Source: an uncultured Bacteroidales bacterium (GTDB lineage: Bacteria; Bacteroidota; Bacteroidia; Bacteroidales; UBA932). From it: a DNA stretch of 64,000 nt. A program made the position numbers and the translations under genes. Location: contig CASFGK010000026.1 in assembly GCA_949294195.1 (NCBI GenBank), forward strand, positions 1 through 64,000, written 5' to 3'. The notes under the pieces were generated by a model. The model was not told where the DNA came from. It saw only the letters and a program-made list of their open reading frames with translations, and searched no databases. Shown here piece by piece: positions 1 through 8,303 of the stretch; position 1 is the stretch's first letter; each line of letters begins with the position of its first letter.

Positions 1-1202
1 CCAAGACGTGCGACAAGATTTTCCATATCCTGATTGAGCTTTTCTTTTGTAATCTTCGCATAGATTTGCGTCGTCTTGATGCTCTTGTGTCCGAGCATCG
101 AACTCACCGTTTCAATAGGTACGCCGTTTGACAGGAATACCGTTGTCGCCGCCGTGTGGCGGCTCTGGTGCCATGTAAGGTGTTTCGTGATACCGCACCG
201 TTTGGCTACGGCACGTATTCCATACAGGCAGGTCATGTAATGGGGGACAGGGAATATCCTTCCGTCCTCACACAGTCCGCGGTATTTTTCTATGATTCTT
301 CGGGGCAGGTCCAGCAGGCGGATATTCGATTCCACGCCCGTCTTCTGGCGGTTGATGTTTATCCACTCATGGTTGTCGAAGTATGTACGGATATTTTCCT
401 CACGCAGATTGCGCATATCGGAGAATGACAACCCCGTGAACGCACAGAACAGATACAGGTCACGGTAAAGCTCCTGTTTGGCGTTTTTCAGTTTGCCGTC
501 CATCAGCATACGGATTTCCTCTTTCGTGAGAAACCCTCTTGTCGTTTCCTCTTTCTTGATTTCATATTCACGGAACGGGTCGCGTGCCAGCCATTCATTG
601 TTAATGGCAATGAACACCATTGTCCGTAACGGACACACATAAAGCCAGACCGTATTGGTACAGCAGTGCTTGTCCGTGCGGAGAAACATTTCAAAATCGG
701 AGATAAATGCCGGAGTAAGTTCCTTCAGGGCAATATCCTTCACATGGTATCGGATATTCAGGAACTCTTGCAGGTGCTTGTAAACGACCAGATATTTTGA
801 AAGCGTGGCTTTGGCTTTCATGCCGGCTTCCACCTGTTTTGCATAATCCTCGTTGTGCTGGCGGAACACCTGCATCAGTGTATGGCAGCGGTGTTCCAGT
901 CCGAGAAAGGCATTCTTCACTTTTTCAGCCGTCACAAAATTGTCACGCTCCATGATTTCTTGATAATGCCTGTTGATGCTCACACGCATCTTGTCAAGCA
1001 GGCGGTTTGTTTCAAGTGCGGCTGAACTTCTTCCCGTGACACGTCCGCCTTTCGTGTCCCACAATTTGGGATCGACCGAAAGTTTGCTGCTGAATTGCGT
1101 CTGTGTTCCGTCCACTGTGATACGTCCCATAACCGGTACTGTACCGTCTTTCTTCACTGCCTGTCTTTTCAGGTAGAAGATAACTGAAAATGTACTCTTC
1201 AT
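1..1202 (-). CDS. int: Tyrosine recombinase, CTnDOT IntDOT family (3' end cut by window edge)
   Basis: Site-specific recombinase that integrates and excises a conjugative or mobilizable element. About 400 residues are visible from the ATG at 1202; IntDOT proteins are about 411 residues, so only the extreme C-terminus is missing. Layout: arm-binding N-terminal region, SAM-like core-binding region (about 105-205), then the catalytic domain. Catalytic set seen: K287, H345-x-x-R348, H372 (LGHKS) and nucleophile Y381. The usual first arginine of the TGLR motif is replaced by serine (TGLSFSDM, S259). As far as I recall, the same residues at the same numbers define IntDOT of Bacteroides CTnDOT. The gene is read away from the chromosomal genes, so the element should lie to the left. 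It is absent from the usual ORF lists because it has no stop inside the window. Confidence 0.93.
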   Translation of the reverse strand, partial: MKSTFSVIFYLKRQAVKKDGTVPVMGRITVDGTQTQFSSKLSVDPKLWDTKGGRVTGRSSAALETNRLLDKMRVSINRHYQEIMERDNFVTAEKVKNAFLGLEHRCHTLMQVFRQHNEDYAKQVEAGMKAKATLSKYLVVYKHLQEFLNIRYHVKDIALKELTPAFISDFEMFLRTDKHCCTNTVWLYVCPLRTMVFIAINNEWLARDPFREYEIKKEETTRGFLTKEEIRMLMDGKLKNAKQELYRDLYLFCAFTGLSFSDMRNLREENIRTYFDNHEWININRQKTGVESNIRLLDLPRRIIEKYRGLCEDGRIFPVPHYMTCLYGIRAVAKRCGITKHLTWHQSRHTAATTVFLSNGVPIETVSSMLGHKSIKTTQIYAKITKEKLNQDMENLVARL

Positions 1203-1553
1203 CGTTCTAAAATTTTTTTGGTTTCAAATTTAGTTCGTGAAGAATCCTTCGTCGCTACGCAAATCATTGAGGAATACTGCAATTCTCGTTCACGCCGCAT
1301 TTTCTTGCGTGAGTTGTTAGTAACTCACTGGAAGTTAGTATTTTCTATATTCTTCCAACCTCATCATAACCTGTTTTGGGCATGGTCACGAATTGGTAAC
1401 GCTGCGATGTCCTAACTTGGCTTTTTCATTGCTTTTTCTGTCTTTCATTTTTTCAAGCCATCTTCCTAAAACGCCTATCTGCCAATAACTTTGCTACATT
1501 TTTCTGTTTATCACTTTTTATTCGTACTTTTGTGACGCATAAACACGTTGATC
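1203..1553. other. Gene-free element end / putative att region
   Basis: 351 bases between the integrase start and the first chromosomal gene, AT-rich and without a credible ORF. It holds an inverted repeat (GTGAGTT, 6-base loop, AACTCAC at 1309-1328), a direct GTTAGTA repeat close by, and GTACTTTTGT at 1524-1533, which matches the CTnDOT target consensus GTANNTTTGC at 9 of 10 positions. The likely element/chromosome junction is therefore near 1524-1540, but no second end is available to prove it. No tRNA is present. Confidence 0.5.
1502..1532 (+). promoter_or_regulatory. Putative Bacteroidota promoter for the acyltransferase
   Basis: TACTTTTG (1525-1532) fits the -7 consensus TAnnTTTG. A TCTG 19 bases upstream is a poor match to the -33 TTTG. 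It sits 21 bases before the ATG and overlaps the candidate CTnDOT target sequence. Confidence 0.5.
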
Positions 1554-2735
1554 ATGGTCGATTTATCTGAATTTGAGAGTATCAGCCCCTATACAGACGA
1601 GGAAGCTGTAGAAGCGTTGGGAAAAGTGGCTGACAATCCTGTCATCACAGAGGTTTCACAATATTTCTTTCCTGATGAGTCTCCGGATTTTCTGAAGAAA
1701 CTGCTCAAGAGTGTCAAGGGAATAGACGATTTCCAGATAATGGTGATGTCTCGCGTAGTGGAGTGGGTGCTCGATCATACTGCCCATATCTTCTCGTATG
1801 ACGGAGTATCGAACATTGACAGGAACAGAGGCAAGTTCCTTGCCCTGTCCAATCACCGGGACATCATTCTAGACCCGGCAATCACCCAGCTGGTGCTTTA
1901 CCGCAACGGGATTCCGATGACCGAGATTGCTGTCGGGGACAACTTGATTACGAATAAATTCATCGAGTATCTGATCCGTTCCAACCGGATGATAAAAGTG
2001 GTCAGAGGCATTTCCGCAAGGGAGTTGTATCTTTCATCCCAGATGCTTTCCAAGTATATAAGGCTGAACATTACCGAGCAGAAGAGTTCCATCTGGCTGG
2101 CACAGCGTCAGGGAAGGACCAAGGACGGCTTCGACATTACCGAGCAGGGCCTGCTCAAGATGCTGGACATGAGCGGAACATCCGATTTCAGAAAGAATTT
2201 CGAGGAACTGAACATCATCCCTATGAGTATCTCTTATGAGATAGAGCCTTGTGATGTATTGAAGGCAAGGGAGCTTCTGATTTCACGGACACAGAAATAC
2301 GTCAAGGCTCCGGGAGAGGACCTGAACAGTATTCTTACCGGTATAAAGCAGCAGAAAGGCAATATCCATCTGAATATTGGAAAGCCGCTCACATCGGAAG
2401 AAATCGCAGTGGCTTCCCTATGCGACAAGAATGACCGTTACCAGCTTATCCGCCATGCGGTCGATCTCCGTGTCATTGAGGGCTACAGGCTTTGGAAAAC
2501 CAATTATCTGGCTTACGATATTGTCAACAAGACTACCAAGTATTCCGACAAGTATACAGTAAGCGATATCGATTGGTTTACGGATTACATGGAACATCAG
2601 CTTGATACTGTTGAGAAAGAGCTTGACAGGAACGATCTCAAGGATATTTTCCTGCATATATATGCAAATCCTGTGGTTTCCAAGGAAATGCTCAGGGAGA
2701 AGAATACTCTCCCCGGATGGAAGACACAGCATTAG
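1554..2735 (+). CDS. 1-acyl-sn-glycerol-3-phosphate acyltransferase-like protein
   Basis: Predicted membrane-associated acyltransferase (PlsC/PlsB fold) of phospholipid or ornithine/glycine-lipid synthesis, 393 residues. The key block is ALSNHRDIILDPA (about 100-112), a variant of the NHxxxxD acyltransferase motif as found in the Bacteroidota branch of the family. Later blocks resembling acceptor-binding motifs include IRSNRMIKVVRG and IWLAQRQGRTKDG. The ATG at 1554 is preferred over an in-frame TTG six bases earlier because it begins a normal soluble N-terminus just after the promoter. It is monocistronic and ends at a strong hairpin. The acyl acceptor cannot be told from sequence. Confidence 0.75.
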   Translation: MVDLSEFESISPYTDEEAVEALGKVADNPVITEVSQYFFPDESPDFLKKLLKSVKGIDDFQIMVMSRVVEWVLDHTAHIFSYDGVSNIDRNRGKFLALSNHRDIILDPAITQLVLYRNGIPMTEIAVGDNLITNKFIEYLIRSNRMIKVVRGISARELYLSSQMLSKYIRLNITEQKSSIWLAQRQGRTKDGFDITEQGLLKMLDMSGTSDFRKNFEELNIIPMSISYEIEPCDVLKARELLISRTQKYVKAPGEDLNSILTGIKQQKGNIHLNIGKPLTSEEIAVASLCDKNDRYQLIRHAVDLRVIEGYRLWKTNYLAYDIVNKTTKYSDKYTVSDIDWFTDYMEHQLDTVEKELDRNDLKDIFLHIYANPVVSKEMLREKNTLPGWKTQH

Positions 2736-2760
2736 CGGACGCCGTTGCCTGATAAAACGG

Positions 2761-2796
2761 AAATCAGCTGGCCTCAGGCCAGCTGATTTTTCTTTT
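2761..2796. terminator. Intrinsic terminator, probably bidirectional
   Basis: Perfect 13-base-pair stem AAATCAGCTGGCC / GGCCAGCTGATTT with a 3-base loop, followed on + by TTCTTTT. It lies between the convergent acyltransferase and mscS genes. Confidence 0.9.
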
Positions 2797-2811
2797 GCGG
2801 TGTGTTTACCG

Positions 2812-3759
2812 TCAGTTCTGCGTTACATGCACATCCATCTGCGGGAAAGGGAAATTGATACCTTTCAGAGGGAGTTCGGTGTATATTTCCTCGTTAAGTT
2901 TGTAGTATACGTCCCAGTAGTCTTCTTTTTTCACCCATACCCTGACTACATATTCCACTGCGCTGTCTTTAAGGGCATTTACTTCAACCAGAGGATCAGC
3001 CGGAGCTCCGGTGGCTATATACAGGACACGTTTCTCTCCATTTACAATCGATTGAAGAGCCTTTTTCACATCTTTGGCGGATGTTCCGTATTCCACTCCT
3101 ACAAGCCATTCGACACGGCGCATGGTGTTCATGGAGTAGTTTTTGATGGTTCCGTTGGAGAGACTTCCGTTAGGGATTATTATGATTCTGTTGTCCGTAG
3201 TGGTGAGTTTCGTGCTTACTATATTCACGTCAGTGACTGTTCCGGAGAATCCGTCCTGTGTCTCAATGAAATCCCCTGCCTTGAACGGTTTGAATACCAA
3301 CAGCATGATACCTCCGGCAAAATTCTGGACTGTCCCGCTCAAAGCCATACCTATGGCCATACCTCCGGCAGCAAGGAGCGCCGCAAGTGATGTGGTGTTG
3401 ACTCCGAGTGTACCTACGGTGATTATCACCAGAATGACCATGAGTGTTATGCTGGTCAGACTTTCGACGAAAGAAGCGATGGCCTTGTCTGTATTCCTCC
3501 TCTCGAAAATCCTTCCCAGCATTTTCCTTATTTTCTTTATAAGCCATGCTCCGACCAGGTAAATGAGCAGTGCTATAAGTACTTTGATGCCGAAGTTTAT
3601 GGCTTCCTTGATGAGTTCGGGAAGCAGTTCGTTCAGAGGAGTGGTCACGATGTGCTCGATAGTCTCCCTGGCAGACTTTTCGATTTTGTTCAGTTCGGCC
3701 GTATCAGCCGGAGGTATGGTCTGCATCAGACTGAACAGCATGGTATTCATACGTATCAT
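2812..3759 (-). CDS. mscS: MscS-type small-conductance mechanosensitive channel
   Basis: Inner-membrane channel of 315 residues. It has an amphipathic N-terminus, membrane segments at about 55-74 and 101-118, and the pore-lining helix at about 123-155 (AALLAAGGMAIGMALSGTVQ, rich in packed Ala/Gly). The cytoplasmic MscS beta domain follows (IPNGSLSNGTI, about 196-206) and then the C-terminal alpha/beta domain. The ATG overlaps the TGA of the upstream cysteate synthase gene (ATGA), which supports this start and suggests translational coupling. It is the last gene of the Hdr-like/cysteate synthase operon. MscS proteins normally relieve osmotic stress, but relatives such as MscCG export small anions, so export of a sulfonate is conceivable here (inference). 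Confidence 0.93.
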   Translation of the reverse strand: MIRMNTMLFSLMQTIPPADTAELNKIEKSARETIEHIVTTPLNELLPELIKEAINFGIKVLIALLIYLVGAWLIKKIRKMLGRIFERRNTDKAIASFVESLTSITLMVILVIITVGTLGVNTTSLAALLAAGGMAIGMALSGTVQNFAGGIMLLVFKPFKAGDFIETQDGFSGTVTDVNIVSTKLTTTDNRIIIIPNGSLSNGTIKNYSMNTMRRVEWLVGVEYGTSAKDVKKALQSIVNGEKRVLYIATGAPADPLVEVNALKDSAVEYVVRVWVKKEDYWDVYYKLNEEIYTELPLKGINFPFPQMDVHVTQN

Positions 3760-5048
3760 ATTCCGAACAGGGTTTCTACCTTGCGGATGATTTCCCCGGC
3801 AGGAAGGAATGTGTCGATTACCATGTCAGGCTTTGCATATACGACATCATGATGCTCCTTTGTGAGGGATTCTCCGCCTCCGGTAATGTTCAACATAATG
3901 AGTTCGTCTTTCCTGACGGTGCCGTCTGAAACGGCCTTGGCCAGGCTTGCTACTGCAACGGAAGCGGCAGAATAGATGTCAACGCCTTCAAGTTCCTGGA
4001 AGCGGACTTTCCATTCGTCCAGTTCACTGTTAGTCACTTTGTACATGTCTCCGCCGGCATCGGACATGGCATCGAAAAGTCCGCCTGCAAGTGAATAAGG
4101 CGGTTTCCTGTTTGACAGCACTTTGGCCTTGATTTCGGCGGCCTGATGCCTTGCTTCGTCTGCAGAAAGCGGGACAAGTGCCCTGGAACCTGCTTTCCAT
4201 GAGTCATACATGATGGTGAAAGGAGCATTCTGGGACGGATACAGACGCATCTTGTGACTGCCGAATCTTCCGTCTTCCAGAAGCCTGAGATTATTCTCCC
4301 ATACTGCAATGGTGCCTGTACCGCTTCCTATAGCCTGGAAATAGGCATCCGGAATGCGTCCTGTCTTTTCTACGGCAGAAAGCAGTGTCGTTCCCATACC
4401 GTCTCTCCGGGCTATGTTCTTTGCTCCTCCTTCTGCCATGAATTTCGGGGACTCGCATACCTTGTCAGCAAGCACAATGGCGTCAAAATAATCGTTTCCA
4501 GCCGGAGCCGCTATTATCTTGACGCATTCATTGAGCGGCTTGTGGAACCACAACGCGCTTATATTGTCTTCCGGTATAGACAGCAGCAGAGGGATATTGT
4601 TGTCGGAGCAAACTTTTGCGAAAGCCCTGGCTGTGTTTCCTGCCGATGCCACTACCAGTATCCTGTCATGCTTTTCAGGAAGTCTGGCGCATACGGAATA
4701 TGCTTCTGTCTCCTTGAATGAGCATGTTTCCATGGCTGCTCCGATTTTCGGGAAATAACCGGAAAATGTTATGTACAGGTTTTCCAGACCCAGACAGGAA
4801 GCAAGGCCTTCACTCTTGTATGTTACGGGGGCATGGGAGTGCTTCAATGTTCTCTTTACCGGAAGCCACCGTGAAAATCTGTAGAATCCGTCAAGATCGT
4901 TTCTCACTTCGAATTTCTTGTCCTCATATACAGCCCTGACCATTGCGGGTTTGTCGTATTCAGGGTCTGCCAGTGTCCATCCGGCGTCTTCGAAAATCCT
5001 TCCGGTGGCACAGTTCATAAGTTTGTAGTTGGTAGGAGTAAATGTCAT
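3756..5048 (-). CDS. Cysteate synthase (threonine synthase-related, PLP)
   Basis: PLP enzyme of 430 residues that should convert O-phospho-L-serine and sulfite into L-cysteate and phosphate. It resembles methanoarchaeal cysteate synthase more than ThrC. Matching blocks are PVTYKSEGLA (75-84), LYITFSGYFP (91-100), the PLP-lysine block ETCSFKETEAYSV (K112; ThrC has an FKD motif instead), ASAGNT, ARRDGMGT, QAIGSGTG and NRKPPYSLAGGL. The family resemblance is from memory and has not been aligned. It starts 11 bases after the stop of the membrane Hdr-like gene and overlaps mscS by ATGA. In Bacteroidota, cysteate feeds sulfonolipid (capnine) synthesis; no acyltransferase for that step is in this window. 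An automatic annotation may call it threonine synthase, which I think is wrong. Confidence 0.85.
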   Translation of the reverse strand: MTFTPTNYKLMNCATGRIFEDAGWTLADPEYDKPAMVRAVYEDKKFEVRNDLDGFYRFSRWLPVKRTLKHSHAPVTYKSEGLASCLGLENLYITFSGYFPKIGAAMETCSFKETEAYSVCARLPEKHDRILVVASAGNTARAFAKVCSDNNIPLLLSIPEDNISALWFHKPLNECVKIIAAPAGNDYFDAIVLADKVCESPKFMAEGGAKNIARRDGMGTTLLSAVEKTGRIPDAYFQAIGSGTGTIAVWENNLRLLEDGRFGSHKMRLYPSQNAPFTIMYDSWKAGSRALVPLSADEARHQAAEIKAKVLSNRKPPYSLAGGLFDAMSDAGGDMYKVTNSELDEWKVRFQELEGVDIYSAASVAVASLAKAVSDGTVRKDELIMLNITGGGESLTKEHHDVVYAKPDMVIDTFLPAGEIIRKVETLFGI

Positions 5049-5059
5049 GGTATGTCTTT

Positions 5060-6904
5060 TTAGTTACATTTACCGGACCCGTCAGGGGCCTTTGATATTT
5101 TTATACTTGTATTTCTGTCGATTGTTTCAGCGATATCCTCAACCTTCCTGTCGGCATATCGTCCGAATGTATTCAGACACAGCGGACATGCTGTGACTAT
5201 AACATCAGGAGAAGCGGCTGTGAGATTATTAAGCGCGTTTTCCGTCAATGTCCTGCGTTTATCGAATCCGAGGGAAAGGCTTCCTACGCTACCGCCGCAG
5301 CAGATGCTTTCCTTCCTGTTTTTCGCGGCTTCTGCCAGAGTTCCGGCACGTAAGAGGACATTGCGCGGCTGCTCGTATATTCCGCTTCCTCTGCCGAGCT
5401 CGCAAGGGTCATGGTAAACATATACCCGGGCGTCTTTCCTTACTTTCAGTCTTCCTTCAGATATAAGGCTGTCCAGGAATTCCGTATGGTGGACAATCCT
5501 GATGCCGTCCAGCTTGTATTTTTCCTTGAATATCCTGTAACAGATAGGACATGTGAGCAGAAGCGTATCCGCTCCCGAGTTTCTGATGATTTCCGTATTC
5601 TTCTGTACCATCTGTCTGGCCTGGTCAAACCGTCCGGCCATCCACATCGGCCTTCCGCAGCAAATGCCCCCATCCTTGTCCATCAGTTCATATTCGACCC
5701 CGGCTTTCTTCAGGACAGATTCCATTGCCTTCCGTATCGACGGAGTAAGGGCAGTCATGCAGCCTGCATAGTAGAGTACTTTCCCGTGGCTGTCATGTGT
5801 CATGGTTGCCGTATCAATGGACGAATAATCAGGATTGATGCCGTATTTCCTAATGGATCTCTGGGCTATGCGAAGCTTGTCTCCTTCAACGCCTACCGGG
5901 CAGATTGCCGTACATTTTCCGCACAGGAGGCATTTGTCGCTTATTTCTTCGATTCTTGGTTCGTTGTTTCTGCGTATCTGGCGGTTAAGGTATACAGTAG
6001 TATCCTTTATGTTGGCTTTCTGCACACTCATCGGGCAGGCGTCTATACACAGTCCGCAGCTCGGGCAGGAGTAGACTTCCGCTTTTGCAAGCCCTTTCCT
6101 TGCGTGTCGTATCCTGATTCCTGCATTGCGCATCGGTATAAGCAGTATTTCAGCCGGAATGTGCATATATCTGGTGAAAGGAAGCACGCAGAAAAATATG
6201 CCCAGGGCACATGAATATGCCCACCATGACGGCAACATGTTGGCATGGTCGCTAAGGAATGACGTGAATACGTAATTGAGGGATTTTGTAAGAAACGAGC
6301 CTCCGCTTATGTCTGCAGTAAATCCTTCGGCGAGCAGTCTGAGCGGAAATATGGCCCATAGCGAATACAGTCCTATAAGGTCAAGAAAACTCGGATTCGC
6401 GGTCCTTCGCATACCGAACATTCTGGACCGGATACGCTTGATGATGGCCAGGGCTATGCCGCTAAGCACTACCAGCAGGAAAAAATCCATCAGGAAGAAC
6501 AGGACCGCTCCACGCATAGTGGATTCTGTTTCGGCTACGAAATATCTGAAGAATATCGGATAATAGAACAGCTTTGCCCTGTGCGGCGTATACAGAAGCA
6601 CTTCAATGTGTCCCACTACAATGAGCATGAACCATCCGAATGCTATGCTGGAATGCATGTAGCCCAGAAGTTTGTTCCTTTTCCATATTTTCACGTGCAG
6701 AAGACAGTTCAGGAAGATGTCCTTAATGTTCTTTGCAAGTGTTTTGGGAGTGACCAGCGAGATGAAGAATTTCCTCCTGTCCTCTTTCGGAAGCTGGGCG
6801 ACAATCCTTATCAGGGCCACTATGCAGTATGTAAGGATGAATACCATCCCTATCATGAACGGCAGCACGAAGTCGTTGTATCCTGTAAGAAATCTTTCTC
6901 TCAC
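5060..6904 (-). CDS. Membrane HdrD/HdrB2-like protein with NarI/DsrM-like domain and two CCG domains
   Basis: 614 residues in three parts. (1) A membrane part with about five helices (10-34, 85-106, 131-153, 172-195, 228-245) and candidate haem-b ligands H84, H99, H220 and H248, resembling NarI/DsrM/HdrE. (2) An HdrC-like dicluster ferredoxin: C280, C283, C286, C290 and C325, C328, C331, C335. (3) Two complete cysteine-rich CCG domains: C382, CC415-416, C452/C455, and C501, CC535-536, C573/C576. Such a protein can pass electrons between a quinone pool and a cytoplasmic Hdr-type complex. The start is a GTG with AAGGA upstream, 1 base after the preceding stop. It occupies the HdrB2 position of an sHdr-like order but carries its own membrane anchor, unlike soluble sHdrB2. 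Confidence 0.85.
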   Translation of the reverse strand: MRERFLTGYNDFVLPFMIGMVFILTYCIVALIRIVAQLPKEDRRKFFISLVTPKTLAKNIKDIFLNCLLHVKIWKRNKLLGYMHSSIAFGWFMLIVVGHIEVLLYTPHRAKLFYYPIFFRYFVAETESTMRGAVLFFLMDFFLLVVLSGIALAIIKRIRSRMFGMRRTANPSFLDLIGLYSLWAIFPLRLLAEGFTADISGGSFLTKSLNYVFTSFLSDHANMLPSWWAYSCALGIFFCVLPFTRYMHIPAEILLIPMRNAGIRIRHARKGLAKAEVYSCPSCGLCIDACPMSVQKANIKDTTVYLNRQIRRNNEPRIEEISDKCLLCGKCTAICPVGVEGDKLRIAQRSIRKYGINPDYSSIDTATMTHDSHGKVLYYAGCMTALTPSIRKAMESVLKKAGVEYELMDKDGGICCGRPMWMAGRFDQARQMVQKNTEIIRNSGADTLLLTCPICYRIFKEKYKLDGIRIVHHTEFLDSLISEGRLKVRKDARVYVYHDPCELGRGSGIYEQPRNVLLRAGTLAEAAKNRKESICCGGSVGSLSLGFDKRRTLTENALNNLTAASPDVIVTACPLCLNTFGRYADRKVEDIAETIDRNTSIKISKAPDGSGKCN

Positions 6905-6905
6905 G

Positions 6906-7238
6906 TCAGTCCTTTTTATAAAGTTTGCAAATAGACAGAATCAGATGCCGTGTGTTGATTCCACGGGGGCATACCATGCTGCATTTCCCGCAAAGCATGC
7001 AGCACTGAAGCATGCTGAAGGCTTCCTTCTCCTTGCCTCTCTGAAGGTTGTGCAGCACTTTCCTCAGACTCATACCGCTGAAATTTCCTGCAGGACATGT
7101 AGCGCTGCAGGAGCCGCATGACATACATTTCCAAGCGTCTGGCTCGAGTTCGTGCAGCTTGTTGAACAGTGTCAGGTCCACATTGTCCAGATTGACCGTC
7201 GAACTGGGTGATATGCCGAAACCGAAAATATTGTCCAT
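6906..7238 (-). CDS. HdrC-like (HdrC2) two-[4Fe-4S] ferredoxin subunit
   Basis: Small electron carrier of 110 residues. Two CxxCxxCxxxCP motifs bind [4Fe-4S] clusters: C38, C41, C44, C48 and C80, C83, C86, C90. It has no membrane segment and no other domain, the minimal HdrC form. It starts 9 bases after the hdrA-like stop and ends 1 base before the GTG of the membrane Hdr-like gene, so it is clearly in the operon. It probably bridges the HdrA-like flavoprotein and the membrane subunit. Confidence 0.88.
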   Translation of the reverse strand: MDNIFGFGISPSSTVNLDNVDLTLFNKLHELEPDAWKCMSCGSCSATCPAGNFSGMSLRKVLHNLQRGKEKEAFSMLQCCMLCGKCSMVCPRGINTRHLILSICKLYKKD

Positions 7239-7247
7239 AACCTCAGT

Positions 7248-8264
7248 CTATAATCTGTTGATATATGAATGTATTTCAAGTGCTGCAGACCGTGCTTCCG
7301 CCAAAGTTTCCGGGACTGTCTTGGGGCCTGTACACGCTCCTGCGTAGTAAATACCGTCTTTGGACGAAGCCGTGATGTCCGCGATGTTGTCCTTGCTCTT
7401 GAAGAATCCGTCCGAATCCACCTGAAGCGAGACCATTCCTGCAATGGAGCTGCAGTCCGGATTGCATACCATCCCTGCCATGAGCACCAGCAGGTCAAGG
7501 GTCACTTTCACCGGCTTTCCCGCCAGAGTGTCTTCTGCCTTGACGATTACCTTTCCTTCTATGTTTTCGCTGACTTCTGAAACGCGCCCTCTGATGAACC
7601 TGATCCCGTAATCTCTCTGCGCTGCAATATAGAAGTCCTCGTATTTTTTCCCGAACATCCTCAGATCCATGTAGAAACAGTAGATCATGGCATCCGGGAA
7701 CTTTTTCTTCATTTCGATCGCCTGTTTTACAGCAGTGATACAGCATACTTTCGAGCACTGTGAGTTCCTTGCCTTCTCGTCTCGGGACCCGACGCAGTGG
7801 ACAAAGCCTACGGCATTTATCTGGGAGCCGTCGATACGGTCGTCCTTTCCTGTGTTGAACCAATGCTCGAGATCGCTGTTGGTCATGACCTGGTCATATA
7901 TTCCGTAGCCGTATTCCTCTTTTTTCCCGGCATCGAAAACTGAAAATCCAGTTGTCATGAGGACAACCTTTGCGATGACGGACACTCCGTTGGACAACAT
8001 GATGTTGTAGCTGTCCTTGAGCTTGTTCATGAAAGAGATTTCGGTATTCAGGAATATGTTGGCCTGACTGGTGGCTTCCACCAGGGAGGAGACCACGTCT
8101 TTTGCCGGAGTCATGTCAGGAAACAGGCAGTGCCACCGGGCTACATGACCTCCCAGATGGCCGGACTTCTCCACGATGATAGGGTTGTAACCAAGTTTAA
8201 GAAGCTGTCTGGCCGCTTCCATTCCGGCGATTCCTCCGCCGACTATGACGATGTTGTCTTTCAT
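7248..8264 (-). CDS. HdrA-like FAD-binding subunit (short, sHdrA-sized)
   Basis: Flavoprotein of 338 residues. The N-terminal Rossmann motif IVIVGGGIAGMEA (5-17) and E32 bind FAD. HdrA-specific blocks follow: LGGHVARWHC (C46), VHCVGSRD (C157), and the C170/C174/C175 cluster motif CSKVCC. The C-terminal FAD block YYAGACTGPKTVPE is present. It lacks both the N-terminal and the C-terminal ferredoxin extensions of methanogen HdrA, and its length is close to that of sHdrA proteins. It follows the HdrB-like gene after 39 bases. It is likely the electron-bifurcating or two-electron hub of the complex; which of these cannot be decided from sequence. Confidence 0.88.
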   Translation of the reverse strand: MKDNIVIVGGGIAGMEAARQLLKLGYNPIIVEKSGHLGGHVARWHCLFPDMTPAKDVVSSLVEATSQANIFLNTEISFMNKLKDSYNIMLSNGVSVIAKVVLMTTGFSVFDAGKKEEYGYGIYDQVMTNSDLEHWFNTGKDDRIDGSQINAVGFVHCVGSRDEKARNSQCSKVCCITAVKQAIEMKKKFPDAMIYCFYMDLRMFGKKYEDFYIAAQRDYGIRFIRGRVSEVSENIEGKVIVKAEDTLAGKPVKVTLDLLVLMAGMVCNPDCSSIAGMVSLQVDSDGFFKSKDNIADITASSKDGIYYAGACTGPKTVPETLAEARSAALEIHSYINRL

Positions 8265-8303
8265 GTCTGTGTGGATTCTCTTAAAAGTTTGTCAGATAAG
8301 GCA

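Noticed and set aside
1203..1553. tRNA gene as integration target
   Set aside because: No T-loop GTTCRA or cloverleaf was found; the GTANNTTTG-type target explains the site better.
2602..3390. 262-residue plus-strand ORF
   Set aside because: It overlaps the end of the acyltransferase, the terminator and the antisense of mscS; a shadow frame.
3756..5048. Threonine synthase (thrC) assignment
   Set aside because: Overall fold is shared, but the PLP-lysine and substrate blocks fit cysteate synthase and lack the FKD motif of ThrC.
5411..6214. 267-residue plus-strand ORF opposite the membrane Hdr-like gene
   Set aside because: Antisense shadow rich in Cys, His and Arg with no domain; the minus frame has the iron-sulfur motifs.
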